Positions 25,736 to 37,040 of a stretch of DNA of 64,000 nucleotides are shown here, piece by piece; the stretch's first letter is position 1, and every line of letters begins with the position of its first letter. Made by a program: the position numbers and the translations under genes. The notes beneath the pieces are model-generated. The model saw only the letters and a program-made list of their open reading frames with translations, searched no databases and had not been told where the DNA came from. Origin of the DNA: Clusia tigrina (Eukaryota > Arthropoda > Insecta > Diptera > Clusiidae); NCBI GenBank assembly GCA_920105625.2, contig OV050030.1, positions 110,218,814 through 110,282,813 of the forward strand. The letters are read 5' to 3'.

Positions 25736-27244
25736 TCAAATATAAATAAAGTTCATATTTTGGAAATAAACATTTGCATCATTTGATTTTGCGATTTTAT
25801 GACCATTTCGCATTGTGGTCTTGAACTGTTTTAAACATTGAGTGATGCTCATTAGAATAGCTGTATTTGGGTTAATGTTAGTTTTTACTGTGTTTGCGTA
25901 CGACATAGCAGACGAATTATTTGGAGACTCAGACTGCCTCAGGTTAGTGGTACCTGATCTCGACTCAGAAGTAGGATTAGGTTGGCTTTGTTGCCATTGA
26001 AAGGGCTGTTTTAAGGTATATGTACACTCGACCTCCGCGATAGTTGGCAGTATGATTGTCGCCACAATTGCAGCATTTTTTGGCTTCAGCATTAGATTTG
26101 ACAGACGAGCATTTTGACAAATGGTGAAGATCCCCGCAGGCGACACATACTGTACGTAGTGTGCAATACGTTTTTGTATGGCCATATACATTGTATGACA
26201 ATAAGAGCATTGCAAAGGACCTTGTCTCTTGTGTGGTTCTTCTACAGTGATACGTCGATGCAACAAATACCGCATATCGTAAATAGGGTGAATTTCATTA
26301 CTTTTCAATTTCGCGTATGTCAGGTTCAAGCTCAACTCGTAATAGTGGTTGTGGTAGTTTATTCTTATTTTGTATGTTTTAAACGAACTTCGCTCTCAAA
26401 CCAGCTTCTTCAAGAGCCTCTTTGATTAAATCCGGATCTATATCAGATTCGATTCCTTTGATAACTACCACATGTCCCTTACTACTTTTTGGTTGGTATG
26501 TATAATAACTCTTTTTATTTTTTCCGAAGTACGATATTATGAAACGGTAGCTGCATTCTTACCTTTCATTAAAGGAACAATATGGAATTTTTTGATGCCT
26601 ATTAGCTGGCTCAAACTTTGCACTAATGCGTTGGAGCTGCGTTCACGTAGATAAATAGGGGCTGGCTTATACGATTTGGAAGTTGTTTGATTTTGGACTC
26701 CCGAGTCCGAAGCATCGATTGTCGACAAAATAGGATAACGATTTATGAGTTCTTGCTGCCTGTATACCCAATTTAGTTTGAGGACTTAATTCACATGCAT
26801 GTAGCAATCTATGCCTGTCTGTAATGTCGCCCTAGTTGTAATTTGTTCACACGAGAGAGGAGTGAAGTACGAAGATTTAGCTGATCAGAAAGAGGAATGT
26901 TACAATGAGGAGATATTTTAATTTCGTTACGCTCTTCTTTTTTTATACATTGTCAGTCTGTCTGCGCATGTTTTCTTGGTCGGTTGTGTACGGTGTATTG
27001 AGGCGTATTGAGATTTCCACGAGCGCTGAGCTGAGTGTACTGGGGGCATTGTTAAGCCTGCCTGTGTGTTAGTGTGTACGGGAGAACGAACAATTTTATT
27101 AAGTAAATTTGGACCATTTTTTGGCACAGGAATGCTGACGATATCGGTCTTTACTTTGGGGAGAGAAGCAAACATGTTGGATACACTCATATGTACGAAC
27201 CCGCGATGCTGCTCAGAAAGCGTCTGAGGCAAGGTTGACGGCAA
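25736..27244 (-). pseudogene. Jockey-B ORF1 (gag-like, CCHC fingers)
   Basis: The N-terminal part (27244-26927) is a low-complexity Pro/Ser/Lys-rich segment with SIPVPKNGPNLLNK. The middle (26728-26537) has APIYLRERSSNALVQSL and IGIKKFHIVPL, typical of the RRM-like part of Jockey ORF1. The C-terminal part in two frames (26335-25736 and 26210-25977) contains YGHTKTYC, CVACGDLHHLSKC and CCNCGDNHTANYRG, the three zinc knuckles. It would bind the element RNA. Several frames are needed, so it is inactive. Confidence 0.82.
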
Positions 27245-27399
27245 TTAGGCAAGAATTAGATGTTAGCGCAGACACACTTTGAGAGCGCAATACGCTGAAC
27301 AACTGACCGCTATTATTCCGTTTCCTTATTAGAACTATTTTAAATTTAATTTTTAAGTTTTGTTTTCTGTTTTTTTTTTAACCTTTGATGTGACTTTAA

Positions 27400-28170
27400 T
27401 TGCTTGTATTTCCTCTTCCCTTATGAATACTGTAATTTTTTGTCAAAAGTCGTGTGGTTTGAGTCATTAGAGTTATTGATGTCACAGTTAATACATGTTT
27501 TCCTTTCTTCACATTTTTTATTACTTTCGTCATTCAGATGGTAGTTATTAGTTACAGTTCGGATAGATTCTTGTTTTTTGAAATATTTTGCAAAATGGTT
27601 ATACCTTAAATAGTTTTTACAGTATAAAGGTGGTGGAATATAAGGCCGGATTTGTATTTTTAAATAACCTACAAGGAATTTGGTGGGAAACGATGTTGTG
27701 GCAAATGCTATAATTATTAATCCCGTTTTTTATAAATTTCTTCGGACACGTTTTGGGGAATAAGATCTTCGGAGATTTCTTCTTCAGGAATGTTTCTTAA
27801 ATCATTACAGTAAATTACACCTTTAGAAGAGTTGAGTGATGTATGTGGTGTAATATCGATTGTATTTGATAGACAGATTAGAGTAGTGAGTTTATTTGCT
27901 TGCTTACTATTTTTCATTACAATTTGGGTAACTAATATTTTTTTGTAGAGTTCTATTTCACCACATGTCACGTCGATTCCTTTTTTGATTAAGAAAGGAA
28001 CGGCATTAATAGATTTTCTGTACTGTTTGTTCTTGTCATTTTTAAATATAATGGGTCGTCGGAATTTCAATTATTTTGGAAATGAATTAAAATGATCCCA
28101 TTGCAGTAACGGAGTATTTAGTGCCGGTTTTATTGTGTTGTCTGGCGGTTTCTTCATTTTGTTTGGTGGA
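27400..28170 (-). pseudogene. I-clade LINE ORF1 fragment
   Basis: A minus-strand frame (28070-27717, extended upstream to an ATG near 28155 and downstream past a stop) encodes a basic protein with KSINAVPFLIKKGIDVTCGEIELYKK. Beyond the frame a degenerate knuckle reads YCKNYLRYNHFAKYFKKQ, then CEERKTCINC. This pattern fits ORF1 of I-like LINEs. The first and third knuckle positions are partly lost (Cys replaced by Phe). Assignment is moderate. Confidence 0.5.
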
Positions 28171-29057
28171 TACTTTAGGGTACAATAGTATATTGCACGT
28201 GGTTTTTATTTATTTATTTTTGTAGGTTAAGAGTCCGATTGATATTGGTTTGTTTCACTATCTCTGTGTGTCTTTTCACACTTGTTGCACAATAAAAAAA
28301 CTAAAGAACAAATAGAATAGACAGTTGATATGAATGTATTTGTGCGAGTTCTCCTAGTGTGAGAATCTTTTAAAATTGTATGTAGTGGTAAAAATACAAT
28401 GCACCCTCATTTAACTCATACTATCGTAATTCCTCAATTCACTTAACTTCTCAAAATAACTGAAAACAAAATTTTTTTGATAATTTCTCATTGTCAATGA
28501 ACCCTCAAGATCCACAAGTCGAAATATTGCAGTTGCGTTTAAGTAAAAAAATTAATTCGACAAACAAAAAAATTTGTTTTTGTCATTATTAAAGAAAGAA
28601 ACACCTCTGTTTAATTGAAAGCATAAAGCCGTTAACTTAAATCGTTTAACTGCATTTTTGACGTATTTTGAAGATTTTTCTGAGATTATTGAAACTGTTG
28701 TTTTTTGTGAGAATACTGTAAAAATGTTTAATTCTCTTTTGACCAGCAATTTCTTAATCTTTGCCTCCTTCTGCTCCTAATGCTAATTCTTTAGTGTCCC
28801 TTTGCTCCTTCATTCGTCGAGTTAACTCCCCGTACTTCACTACACACATCAGAGATTCAAAAAATTGGTACTTTTATAAGTTTTCAAAGCTTTTAATAAT
28901 TTATTTTTTCTTCTATATCGTGAAGAATTAATTACATAAGAAAAAGGTCTCAGTAATTGTAGTATTCCTATTGGGTTATTTGTCTTTTGTAAATATTCCC
29001 ATTATATACTCTCTTCTCTCTTATATTCATGTGTATTATAAGTTCTTATATACGTAC
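28171..29057. other. AT-rich stretch without a recognised gene
   Basis: No motif-bearing ORF was seen. A 65-codon minus-strand frame at 28552-28749 is Lys/Phe-rich with no recognisable domain. The right end is the flank of the Mag-like gypsy LTR. Confidence 0.4.
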
Positions 29058-29164
29058 TGTTACATTGTTATATATTAAGCCTAAGCTAAGTTAAACTAAA
29101 TAAAGTACAATCAGTCTAGCACTGAACTCTGATAATTAAACTCGTGGTTTATTAAGACATTACA
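29058..29164 (+). repeat. Candidate 5' LTR of a Mag-like gypsy
   Basis: TGTTACATTG...GACATTACA, about 107 bp, directly precedes a primer-binding site. It contains AATAAAG near 29098. Mag-type elements are known for short LTRs. No second copy is in the window, so the left edge is inferred. Confidence 0.5.
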
Positions 29165-29165
29165 T

Positions 29166-29182
29166 TGGCGACGAGGATGGGA
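29166..29182 (+). promoter_or_regulatory. Primer-binding site of the Mag-like gypsy
   Basis: TGGCGACGAGGATGGGA lies one base after the LTR end, a form common in Mag-lineage elements. The I-clade LINE insertion begins shortly after it. Confidence 0.65.
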
Positions 29183-29202
29183 TAAAATTTTTTTTTTAAA
29201 AA

Positions 29203-29557
29203 CTAGTTTCAAATAAAACAAGTCATCAAACATCAAAACAAAAATCATCAAACATCAACTATCAAACCACAAGCCACAGCTACGACAGTAAACACTAACA
29301 AAAAGGATAACATAAATACAGCAATAAAGAATAACAATAATAACTGGACAAATAAAAATATCAACAACACAAACAAGTATAATGATAAGACACAAACTCA
29401 AAAAAACTCAGAAACCACTGCAACAGTAATTACCGACAACCTTCTCACTCATGCTAAATATCAACCACTCTCTTCACTCCCTTCTACTCTTAAAGCAAAC
29501 AAACACGCGCTTGACAAACTAAATGACGACTCAGACTCGGAACAAATGCTTTCCTAA
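29203..29557 (+). pseudogene. I-clade ORF1 C-terminus
   Basis: An Asn/Lys/Thr-rich plus-strand frame (VNTNKKDNINTAIKNN...) ends with SLPSTLKANKHALDKLNDDS and a stop at about 29557, 42 bp before the ORF2 start. The N-terminal knuckle region is lost. The composition resembles the ORF1 tail at 62675-63042. Confidence 0.6.
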
Positions 29558-29598
29558 TCAAGCAAAGACTAAAAATAATATTTGTTTTTCTCAACATT

Positions 29599-30246
29599 AT
29601 GGTCCTAAAAGTTCTCCAATGGAACATAAACGGATACCAAAACAATCTACATGAACTAGAAATTCTTATAAAACAAGAGTCACCTGATGTAATCGCGTTG
29701 CAAGAAACCCACATAAAACACAATAGCATAACAATTAACAACAACTACCATTTCTTCCTAAACAACTCCAACTCCTCTTTTGCCAAAGGCGGCACTGCAA
29801 TATTTGTAAAGAAAACTATTCAACATTCTCGTTTTAATTTAACTGGCAACCTATGTGGTGTAGCCGTTACAATAAAAGACGAGTTACTAGTCACAATCAT
29901 TTCATTATATCTTCCACCTTCCTCCAATTTTTCAACTACTGATCTTGATTTAATTTACACTAGTATAAATACTCCAATTTTCCTACTAGGAGATTTAAAC
30001 GCCCATAATACTATTTGGGGCTCTCCCAGCACCAACAAAAGAGGTAAAATAATTGAGAATTTCTTTCTGCAAACTAATCTTTCAATCCTAAACGACTGTT
30101 CTCCTACCTATTTCTCAACACACTTCACCTTCACACACGTTGATATTTCCTTTGCTTCGGCAAACCTCGTACCACATCTGTCCTGGAATATAGATAACTA
30201 CCTGCACGGCAGTGATCATCCTATATATATATTCCTATATACGTAA
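29599..30246 (+). CDS. I-clade ORF2 endonuclease domain
   Basis: A 215-codon frame starts MVLKVLQWNINGY. Catalytic and metal-binding motifs are all present: QWNINGYQNN, ALQETHIK, LLGDLNAHNTIWGS and GSDHPIYI. FAKGGTAIFVK is the conserved core strand. The frame ends early after the SDH motif; the next piece of ORF2 begins at 30345 in another frame. This domain nicks the insertion target. Confidence 0.88.
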   Translation: MVLKVLQWNINGYQNNLHELEILIKQESPDVIALQETHIKHNSITINNNYHFFLNNSNSSFAKGGTAIFVKKTIQHSRFNLTGNLCGVAVTIKDELLVTIISLYLPPSSNFSTTDLDLIYTSINTPIFLLGDLNAHNTIWGSPSTNKRGKIIENFFLQTNLSILNDCSPTYFSTHFTFTHVDISFASANLVPHLSWNIDNYLHGSDHPIYIFLYT

Positions 30247-30344
30247 CTTACCGCAACAACACAAACCAGTCTAATCGATCTTTTCCAAAAAAAATTCAAA
30301 GATTTAAATACGATGAAGCCGACTGACACAATTTCCAGCTTCTC

Positions 30345-31067
30345 GTGACAAATAAAATTTCCAACACAATAATTTCAAACAATAACAATAAAGATGCCGA
30401 TCAATTTCATAAAACTATCCTATCTGCTGCGAACGAAACAATACCAAAAACACACCAAAATCCACAAAGAACTAGAAACATACCCTGGTGGAACTCTGAC
30501 TTTACTGTACTCCGCAGAAACAAACAGACATTATGGCTCAGTTTCAAAAATAATCGCTCAATTCCAAACCTCCTCAAATTTAAAAAAGCTAATGCAATTT
30601 TTAAAAGAGAAGCTAAATTAGCAAAGAAAAAATCCTTCTACGAATTTACCTCCAAAATTAATCAAAATTCACACACAAAACTAATCTGGAATTATATAAA
30701 CAGATTACACCACAAAAATACATATTCTACAATTAAAGAACTAGTAACCCAGCAAGGAAACACTATTACAGACCCCCTATCAATAGTCACGGAATTTGCC
30801 AGTAAATGGTCAACCCTCTCGAACGATATAAATTTCAATCCCAGCTTTATCGCTGAGAAAAGTCGAGTCAACTCCACCATAAACTACATTCCTAACAAAT
30901 CAGCAAAACTCATAGAATCAAAAATCAATCTAATAGAGCTAAATTATATCCTCTCCGTCGTAAAAGGAAAATCCACTGGTTTTGACAAAATCAGCTATAC
31001 TATGCTAAAAAATTTACTCAATCAGCTAAACTCCATTTGCTTAATGTCTACAACAACATATTTATAA
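30345..31067 (+). pseudogene. I-clade ORF2 linker and RT start
   Basis: The frame contains NIPWWNSDFTVLRRNKQTLW and FKREAKLAKKKSFYEFTSKI (linker), then GKSTGFDKISYTMLKNLL, the first RT motif. It overlaps by 31 bp a second frame that carries the rest of the RT, so a single frameshift near 31040-31065 splits ORF2. Confidence 0.85.
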
Positions 31068-32878
31068 ATGGAATAATCCCACAGGAATGGAAAACAGCAA
31101 TAGTTATCCCGCTGCCCAAACCGGGTAAAGCACAAAACAAATTGGAAGGCTATCGGCCAATATCATTACTTTCTTGTACCAGTAAACTTTTGGAAAAAAT
31201 TATCGCTAAAAGGCTTTCTTGGTTTCTCCAGATAAACAAATTAATCCATCCAAAACAAGTGGCTTTCAAACCCAATAAGGACACTATGGATGCTCTACTT
31301 TTCCTGGATCATCTAATAGCAAAAAGCCTAACAAGCAAAAACCATATATCCATCATCTCCATCGACTTCGAACAGGCCTATGATAGGATTGGTATACTCG
31401 TACATGCGATAATTGACCAATTGAAAGAATGGAAAATAGGTCCGAAGATCATCAAATATATTTGCTCTTTCCTCACAGAAAGAAAAATTAGAACACGCAT
31501 ACACTCGGCTCACTCTGGTACTTACCCCCTGTGGAATGGTGTTCCACAAGGATCCCCATTGTCTGTCGTGCTGTTCCAGATTGCGTTCGAGAAGCTAAAT
31601 AAAATTATTAATGGCCACCCCTTTTTCAACCACTGTATATACGCCGACGACCTATATCTAACTGCAAAATATAAAGATGATACTATCCTACAAGGAAAAC
31701 TAAACAACCTTTTCTTCGAAATCAATGATTGGTTAGAAAAAACAGGAGGGAAAATATCTTTCACAAAAACAAAGATTTTACATATCTGCAGGAAAAAAAT
31801 CTGCTCACCTACAAATATCTTAATCAATTCTAACATCATAGAATCTGTAAATAGTCTAATAATACTAGGTTTAATCTTCGATAATAAGTACAAATGGTCT
31901 GTGCATGTCGACTATCTAAAAAAATCTCTTGTTAACAGGCTAAATTTAATAAAATGTTTAACTTCGTCAAATAGTAACACTCATCCTAACACAACTGTAA
32001 ATATTATTAAATCACTAATTATATCAAAAATAGAATACGGATTACCATTATATGGGTACACAACAATAGCTAACATCAGAAAAATCCGTTCAATATACCA
32101 TGCGGCAGCAAGGTACGCAACTGGAACATTTCGATCCACGCCAATTACAAATATACTAACAGAAGCAGGACTTCTGACCTTCGACCAAAGAATAACAATA
32201 TGCACTGCCAGCCTAGCAAAAAATATTTTACTGCCTGCGGAAAAACAGTTGCTTCCAAACCTAAGGCGTACCTCAAGACATAAAACGAAATCAGCTTTGG
32301 AGAGGATATATATCCTCATTCACCAACTCGGCCTTCACTCCAAACCTCATAAGAGATTTCTTCCACGAAATCCTCCTTGGGCACTCAGGGAAAATAGCAT
32401 TATATCGTCATTAATGTTACTACCTAAAATCTCCACAAACAACAATACATATTTAAAATACTTCCATGAAAACGCAGAAAAATGGCATATGAAGCGGTGG
32501 AATCTCTACTTCACCGATGGGTCGAAATCCACCAATGGAGTCGCCTACGCAGTAATCGACGCCGAACTTAATGTGGTCAGAATCGCTCAAATAAACGATA
32601 ACTGCTCTATTTTCACTGCAGAAGCAGAAGCGATCTTATTCGCAGCAAATTTCTGCAGAAATATAAAGGGAAAACACATCATCTGTACCGACTCCCAATC
32701 AAGTGTAAAAGCGATTAAAAATATACTACATTCAAACGAAACAATTTGCAAAATACGAGACATTCTAATACAATATCCCAACAAAATCAAAACTATGTGG
32801 ATCCCAGCACACGCTGGAATTCAGGGAAACGAAATTGCTGACACCGAAGCAAAACATGTCTTCAATGCTCCCATTTGA
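31037..32878 (+). CDS. I-clade ORF2 RT and RNase H
   Basis: A 613-codon frame. RT motifs: PLPKPGKAQNKLEGYRPISL, SIDFEQAYDRI, GVPQGSPLSVVLF and catalytic CIYADDLYLTAKY (about 31640-31665). The thumb follows. The RNase H has all four acidic positions and the His: YFTDGSKSTNG, FTAEAEAILF, ICTDSQSSVKAI and PAHAGIQGNEIADTEA. An RNase H next to the RT distinguishes I-type from Jockey-type LINEs. This is one of the best preserved catalytic regions in the window. Confidence 0.9.
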   Translation: MLNVYNNIFINGIIPQEWKTAIVIPLPKPGKAQNKLEGYRPISLLSCTSKLLEKIIAKRLSWFLQINKLIHPKQVAFKPNKDTMDALLFLDHLIAKSLTSKNHISIISIDFEQAYDRIGILVHAIIDQLKEWKIGPKIIKYICSFLTERKIRTRIHSAHSGTYPLWNGVPQGSPLSVVLFQIAFEKLNKIINGHPFFNHCIYADDLYLTAKYKDDTILQGKLNNLFFEINDWLEKTGGKISFTKTKILHICRKKICSPTNILINSNIIESVNSLIILGLIFDNKYKWSVHVDYLKKSLVNRLNLIKCLTSSNSNTHPNTTVNIIKSLIISKIEYGLPLYGYTTIANIRKIRSIYHAAARYATGTFRSTPITNILTEAGLLTFDQRITICTASLAKNILLPAEKQLLPNLRRTSRHKTKSALERIYILIHQLGLHSKPHKRFLPRNPPWALRENSIISSLMLLPKISTNNNTYLKYFHENAEKWHMKRWNLYFTDGSKSTNGVAYAVIDAELNVVRIAQINDNCSIFTAEAEAILFAANFCRNIKGKHIICTDSQSSVKAIKNILHSNETICKIRDILIQYPNKIKTMWIPAHAGIQGNEIADTEAKHVFNAPI

Positions 32879-33290
32879 TTGCGACAAACATCACAAAAAG
32901 GACCTACAACGTCAGATCAAAAAGTATTACCAAAACCAACGTCAAGAAAATTGGAACAACTACTCCCACCACTACAAACAAATAAACGTCGAGGGTAAGG
33001 TCCCGATCTATCCCAGAAGCAGCCAGAAAATTCACATCCATAAATACATCAGAATTCGCATGGGACACACGCTCTTAACACACAAACATCTAATAGAACA
33101 CCAACAACCACCCCTATGCCCACTATGCAATAGTACACTCCTAACAATCTCACACCTAGTCTTCGAATGTACCCATTTAGTTAATAACACAAATATTCCA
33201 ATAGTCAAAATTCTCCAAGAAAACACAACAGAAAACATATCCAACCTTATGAATATTCTTAAATACCATAACTTATACCTCATAATCTAG
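32835..33290 (+). CDS. I-clade ORF2 C-terminus
   Basis: The frame overlaps the RT-RNase H frame by 44 bp (one more frameshift). It ends with IRMGHTLLTHKHLIEH and a Cys/His cluster CPLCNSTLLTISHLVFEC, the usual C-terminal knuckle, followed by the 3' UTR. Confidence 0.85.
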   Translation: MLTPKQNMSSMLPFDCDKHHKKDLQRQIKKYYQNQRQENWNNYSHHYKQINVEGKVPIYPRSSQKIHIHKYIRIRMGHTLLTHKHLIEHQQPPLCPLCNSTLLTISHLVFECTHLVNNTNIPIVKILQENTTENISNLMNILKYHNLYLII

Positions 33291-33445
33291 CTAAATCTCA
33301 AGCAAAAACATACACAGTCGAATTACAATCAGGCCGAAAACCCTAGTCGTTAGTGCCTTAGTTTTAAGTTGATTTTATAATTGTATTATGTAACAAACTG
33401 TTTAATAATGATAATAATAATAATATTATTTGTAACAGCAAGATC

Positions 33446-34970
33446 ATGCATCAGAACGTTAACGAAAGCGTGATGATCTCAGCCGCCACCACAACAACAA
33501 ATGTGTGTGAATTTAAGCCGCACATCGACAAGTGGCGCAACTGCATGGAGGTGCTGGATTACCACTTTGAAGTGGCCAAGAGGTCAATTTTACTTAAAAC
33601 AATTGGTATGGAAGGGTATGGTATTTTGCGCGATCTATGTGATCCAGTCCTACCAGCAAAAAAACATATGCTGAGCTCTGCACGTTGTTAGAGCAGCACT
33701 ATTCCACGCCTGTTATCATTTTTAGGGAGTGCCAAAAATTTTTTGAGCATCCCGATGGAAGGAAGAATCAGTTTCTGACTGGTTTGCTCGCTTAAAAAAG
33801 TTAGCGAGGGACTGCAGATTCAGCACAGAATTAGATCCTTTTGTGCTCAACAAGTTTGTGACAGGATTAGAAGGAAGAGCTTTCGAAAGGCTATGTGAGG
33901 AGGATGAAGACTTAACGCTGGAAAAAGCGTTGAAGATAGCGATAATGACAGAGGCCAAAGTGCTTACAAATATGCAACAAGCTAATTTTGAGGTTAGTGC
34001 AGTAACAAGACGCATGGGGCGTTTCAAGGTGACAGAAAGTCAAGCAAGCAGAAGCAGCAGCGGCAGTAGTAGCAGCAAAACGGTTCATATTGGAAGAGGT
34101 CATGTCAACAACAACAACATCAAAGAACGAAGTCAGAGGTGCAAGCATTGCGGATGGCGCAATCATTTAAGCAGTAGCTGCAAATATAAAAGTAGCACAT
34201 GTAACAAGTGTGGCCGCATAGGGCATTTAGCAAGTATATGCTTTGGAAAAAAATATGTGAACATAATTAAAAAAGAATATAAGGAAGATGATGATGATAT
34301 TATTAATGAAATTTCTAATTTTAGTTTGAACAGTGATTCTAAGTCAACATCGCTCCTTCCTTTTATCATTAATGCTGAAATTGATGGTGTTCAGCATGAA
34401 TTTGTACTGGATTCCGGCGCAGCCTGTTCTCTAATTTCGAGGAGTCATTACAACAAATATTTTCAAGCAACTAAACCATACCAGTGCAAGGATCATTTCT
34501 TTGCATACAATGGTGAAGCAATTGGCACAATCGGTGAGTTTGTTGAAAGTATAAAATATCGTAATCAGCAGAAAAAATTAAAAATAATAGTTAGCAAGAC
34601 GCGTAGTCGTCCTCTTTTAGGCCGAGATTTTATGTCGTATTTTGGTATGGAAATTAGCCCTGTCATTAGTTTAAGTGACGTAGAGGTGGAATTAAAAACA
34701 AAATTTCGTGCCGTTTTTAGCAGTGGATTAGGTAAATATAATGTTCATAAAGTAAAATTAGAATTGAAAGAAAATGTAAAACCCATTTTCTGCAAGCCAA
34801 GACCGAGAATAGAGGAGATATCCAATTCACTCAAAGGCCCTTACGTTACTAAGTTGGACTTGTCCAACGCGTACAACCAGTTGGAGTTAGACGAAAGTTC
34901 CCAACTATTGTGTGCATGGAGCACGCACATGGGCATTTTAAAAAGTCCGAAGATTACCTTTTGGCGTTAA
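33446..34970 (+). pseudogene. Mag-like gypsy gag-protease-RT start
   Basis: Gag begins at 33446 (MHQNVNESVM) with CEFKPHIDKWRNCMEVLDYHF. It is frameshifted near 33660-33790 and continues in a 375-codon frame at 33843 (LEGRAFERLCEE, LEKALKIA). Two zinc knuckles follow: CKHCGWRNHLSSSC and CNKCGRIGHLASIC. The protease has the intact VLDSGAACSLIS core and PLLGRDFM. The RT starts with GPYVTKLDLSNAYNQLELD. A deletion joins PRIEEIS directly to SLKGPYVTK, losing RT motif 1. The polyprotein makes the particle and copies the element. Confidence 0.85.
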
Positions 34971-35413
34971 GCCAGCGTCTGCAATTTTTCAGAAGACGAT
35001 TGAAAATGTTTTACGCGGTATTCCTAACGTGGTATGTTATTTGGACGATATATTGATTTCGAGAGATTCGTTAGAGAAACACGTTAAAACAATTGAAAGA
35101 GTGCTGGCGAAACCTGAAAACGTCGGGTTATTATTAAATGCTCAGAAATGTTCTTTCTTTCAAAGAAACATTTTGTAGTTGGGATTTGACATAGATCAAA
35201 ACGGTTTGTCGAAAAATAGACAGGGTTTCTGCAGTTGTTGACGCACCTGTTCCCAAGAATATTTCTGAACTACGTGCGTTTATCGGACTAGTAAATTATT
35301 ATTCAAAATTTATTCCAAACTTTGCAAATACCATGGAACCTTTATATGCTTTATTACGCAGAGACGCTAGGTTCAGGTGGACAGAATCATGTAAACGTGC
35401 TTACAGTAGTCTG
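34971..35413 (+). pseudogene. Mag-like gypsy RT, remainder
   Basis: Out of frame with the previous piece, the sequence encodes PASAIFQKTIENVLRGIPN, VVCYLDDILISRDS (catalytic YLDD, about 35032-35055) and then the connection region with stops and shifts. It stops at 35413 where a Jockey-B 5' fragment begins, so RNase H and integrase are missing. Confidence 0.82.
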
Positions 35414-35760
35414 AGTGTACTGGGGGCATTGTTAAGCCTGCCTGTGTGTTAGTGTGTACTGGAGAATCGCCAAATTTATTAAGTAAATTTGGACCATTTT
35501 TTGGCACAGGAATACTGACGCTGTCGGTCTTTTCTTTGGGGAGAGAGAGAAACCTGGTGGATTGACATCCATGTATGATCCTTTGATGCTGCTCAGAAAG
35601 CATCTGAGGTACGGGTGACGACAAGTCAGAATTAGGTGCTACCGCAGACACATTTTGAGAGCGCATGCGCTGTATAGGAGAGCGCGCTGGCTGAGTCGGA
35701 GCTCATCAACCGCTATGATTCCGCTTTTTTATTAGAAGCTTACACTATTTAAATTTAATT
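35414..35760 (-). mobile_element. 5' fragment of Jockey-B
   Basis: The sequence matches 27040-27370 closely: SIPVPKNGPNLLNK and HTNTQAGLTMPPVHS coding, then the upstream leader with the gcttctaataaaa-type end on the minus strand. It holds only the ORF1 start and 5' UTR, not the RT or 3' end. Confidence 0.75.
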
Positions 35761-35889
35761 AAAAGTTATGTTTTCTGTGTTTTCTTTTCTGTTTTTTCAC
35801 TCACTGCTTCTGATACTTAAATTATCAGTTTTATGCGTCTCTTCGCTGGGTTTAAAATTTAAACCATTAAATATTTTATTAATTCACCA

Positions 35890-37040
35890 CCAACTGAGGA
35901 GCACACAAAATCACATCCGCACTCTACAATAGGTAGATCCGTTATAGGCAAAATTTACTCTCTGGAATGCCTATATTTTGCATATGCTTATCCCATGCCA
36001 AATGACCCATCATCAGTCCTACCAGAAGTCTGCAATCTCTCTTCCCAAGTGACAGAAGAATCCTTAAGGTTCTATCAGAAACAACAGGCAGCATTGCCTT
36101 TACCTAAGTGCTGCTTCTCACAGTGCCCGATTCACGATGCTGTGCACATGCAACCCAATCACCAATGGTAGCCTTAATGGCAGCAAAAGGTTTGGGAAGA
36201 ACAAGTTCCGAGCCATTAAAACTGGTCTCAGATCCCTTATTCGCCAGCGACTTCATAACACCCATGTGTCCTGGAACCCATGTTAACAGCAGATTTTTAT
36301 CCTTTCCAACATAATTGAATCTGGAATTAAACAACAGCACCACCTTGGAAGTGACAAGGGGGCTGAGGAAGGCCTTCAGTGCAGCCTGACTGTCATTGCA
36401 AATACTTCTTCCATGCCATCTGTTTTCCACCACATAGTCCATCGCCCTTTAGAATGGCGTACAATTCGGAAACACAGAAGCTTGAATACCAATGAGCCGA
36501 ACACCGTTGAGTTCCACGAAAACCCCAGAACCCGATTCAATATCTATATTGGAGCCATCAGTAAAAAAGCACTGCCTACCGGGCTCAGTCATAAGATCAA
36601 ACCATAAATGAGCCTCTGCAATTTTAATACAGTACCACCTTTCAGTTATAGGATACGCAGGCATCAAATCAATGGCCATAGAAGAGATACCAGTATCCCT
36701 GTCAGTGCCAATAATATCTTCAAGATTCCAACGCGCACCCACTCACTGCCTATTGTGCTTCAATCTACAGATGACCTTTAGGGCCTCTCCTTGTATGAAA
36801 ACATCTACTGCGGAAAGATTCAACAGCGCAAAGAAGGGCCAGAAGATGTTGGAAAGTCTCCAGTGCAACAAATAGCCACAGTTCTCTGTAGTCTAGATAG
36901 AGCAGATTTAACCCCCTTAAGAGACAATCTTTTCCCCCAGACCACAGATCCGTAGAATATTATCGGCCTGATTATTGCCTTATAAACCCAGAGGACCTTA
37001 GAAGGAGCCATACCCCACGTCTTTCCCAAAGCCACGAAAT
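35890..37040 (-). pseudogene. LOA-type LINE ORF2 C-terminal half
   Basis: Minus-strand frames 37035-36820, 36742-36449 and 36442-36104 carry WGMAPSKVLWVYKAIIRPII and LQRTVAICCTG (post-RT thumb). An RNase H follows with CFFTDGSNIDIESGSGVF, CNDSQAALKA and LTWVPGHMGVMKS. A tail with CRLLVGLMMGHLAWDKHM comes last. It is 5'-truncated at about 37040 and frameshifted. The arrangement matches LOA-type elements, which carry RNase H, but this is not the same family as the 9.5-12 kb copy. Confidence 0.75.

Larger units (their letters stand above)
23400..27330 (-). mobile_element. Near full-length decayed Jockey-clade LINE (Jockey-B)
   Basis: Read on the minus strand, the parts follow in correct order: ORF1 (27244-25736), endonuclease (25702-25134), RT (24731-23909), the C-terminus (to about 23550, with HPNYLARQLLQ) and a 3' UTR. 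All are broken by stops and shifts. The first ~330 bp of ORF1 and 5' UTR recur at 35414-35760. The 3' end is not sharply defined; I saw no clear poly(A) tail. Confidence 0.75.
29190..33437 (+). mobile_element. I-clade LINE inserted in the Mag-like gypsy leader
   Basis: The plus-strand element contains the tail of ORF1, an endonuclease, an RT with RNase H, a C-terminal Cys/His motif, and a 3' UTR ending in aataatgataataataataata at 33403-33428. The TAA-repeat terminus is characteristic of I elements. It sits between the gypsy primer-binding site and its gag start, and is 5'-truncated within ORF1. Confidence 0.88.
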
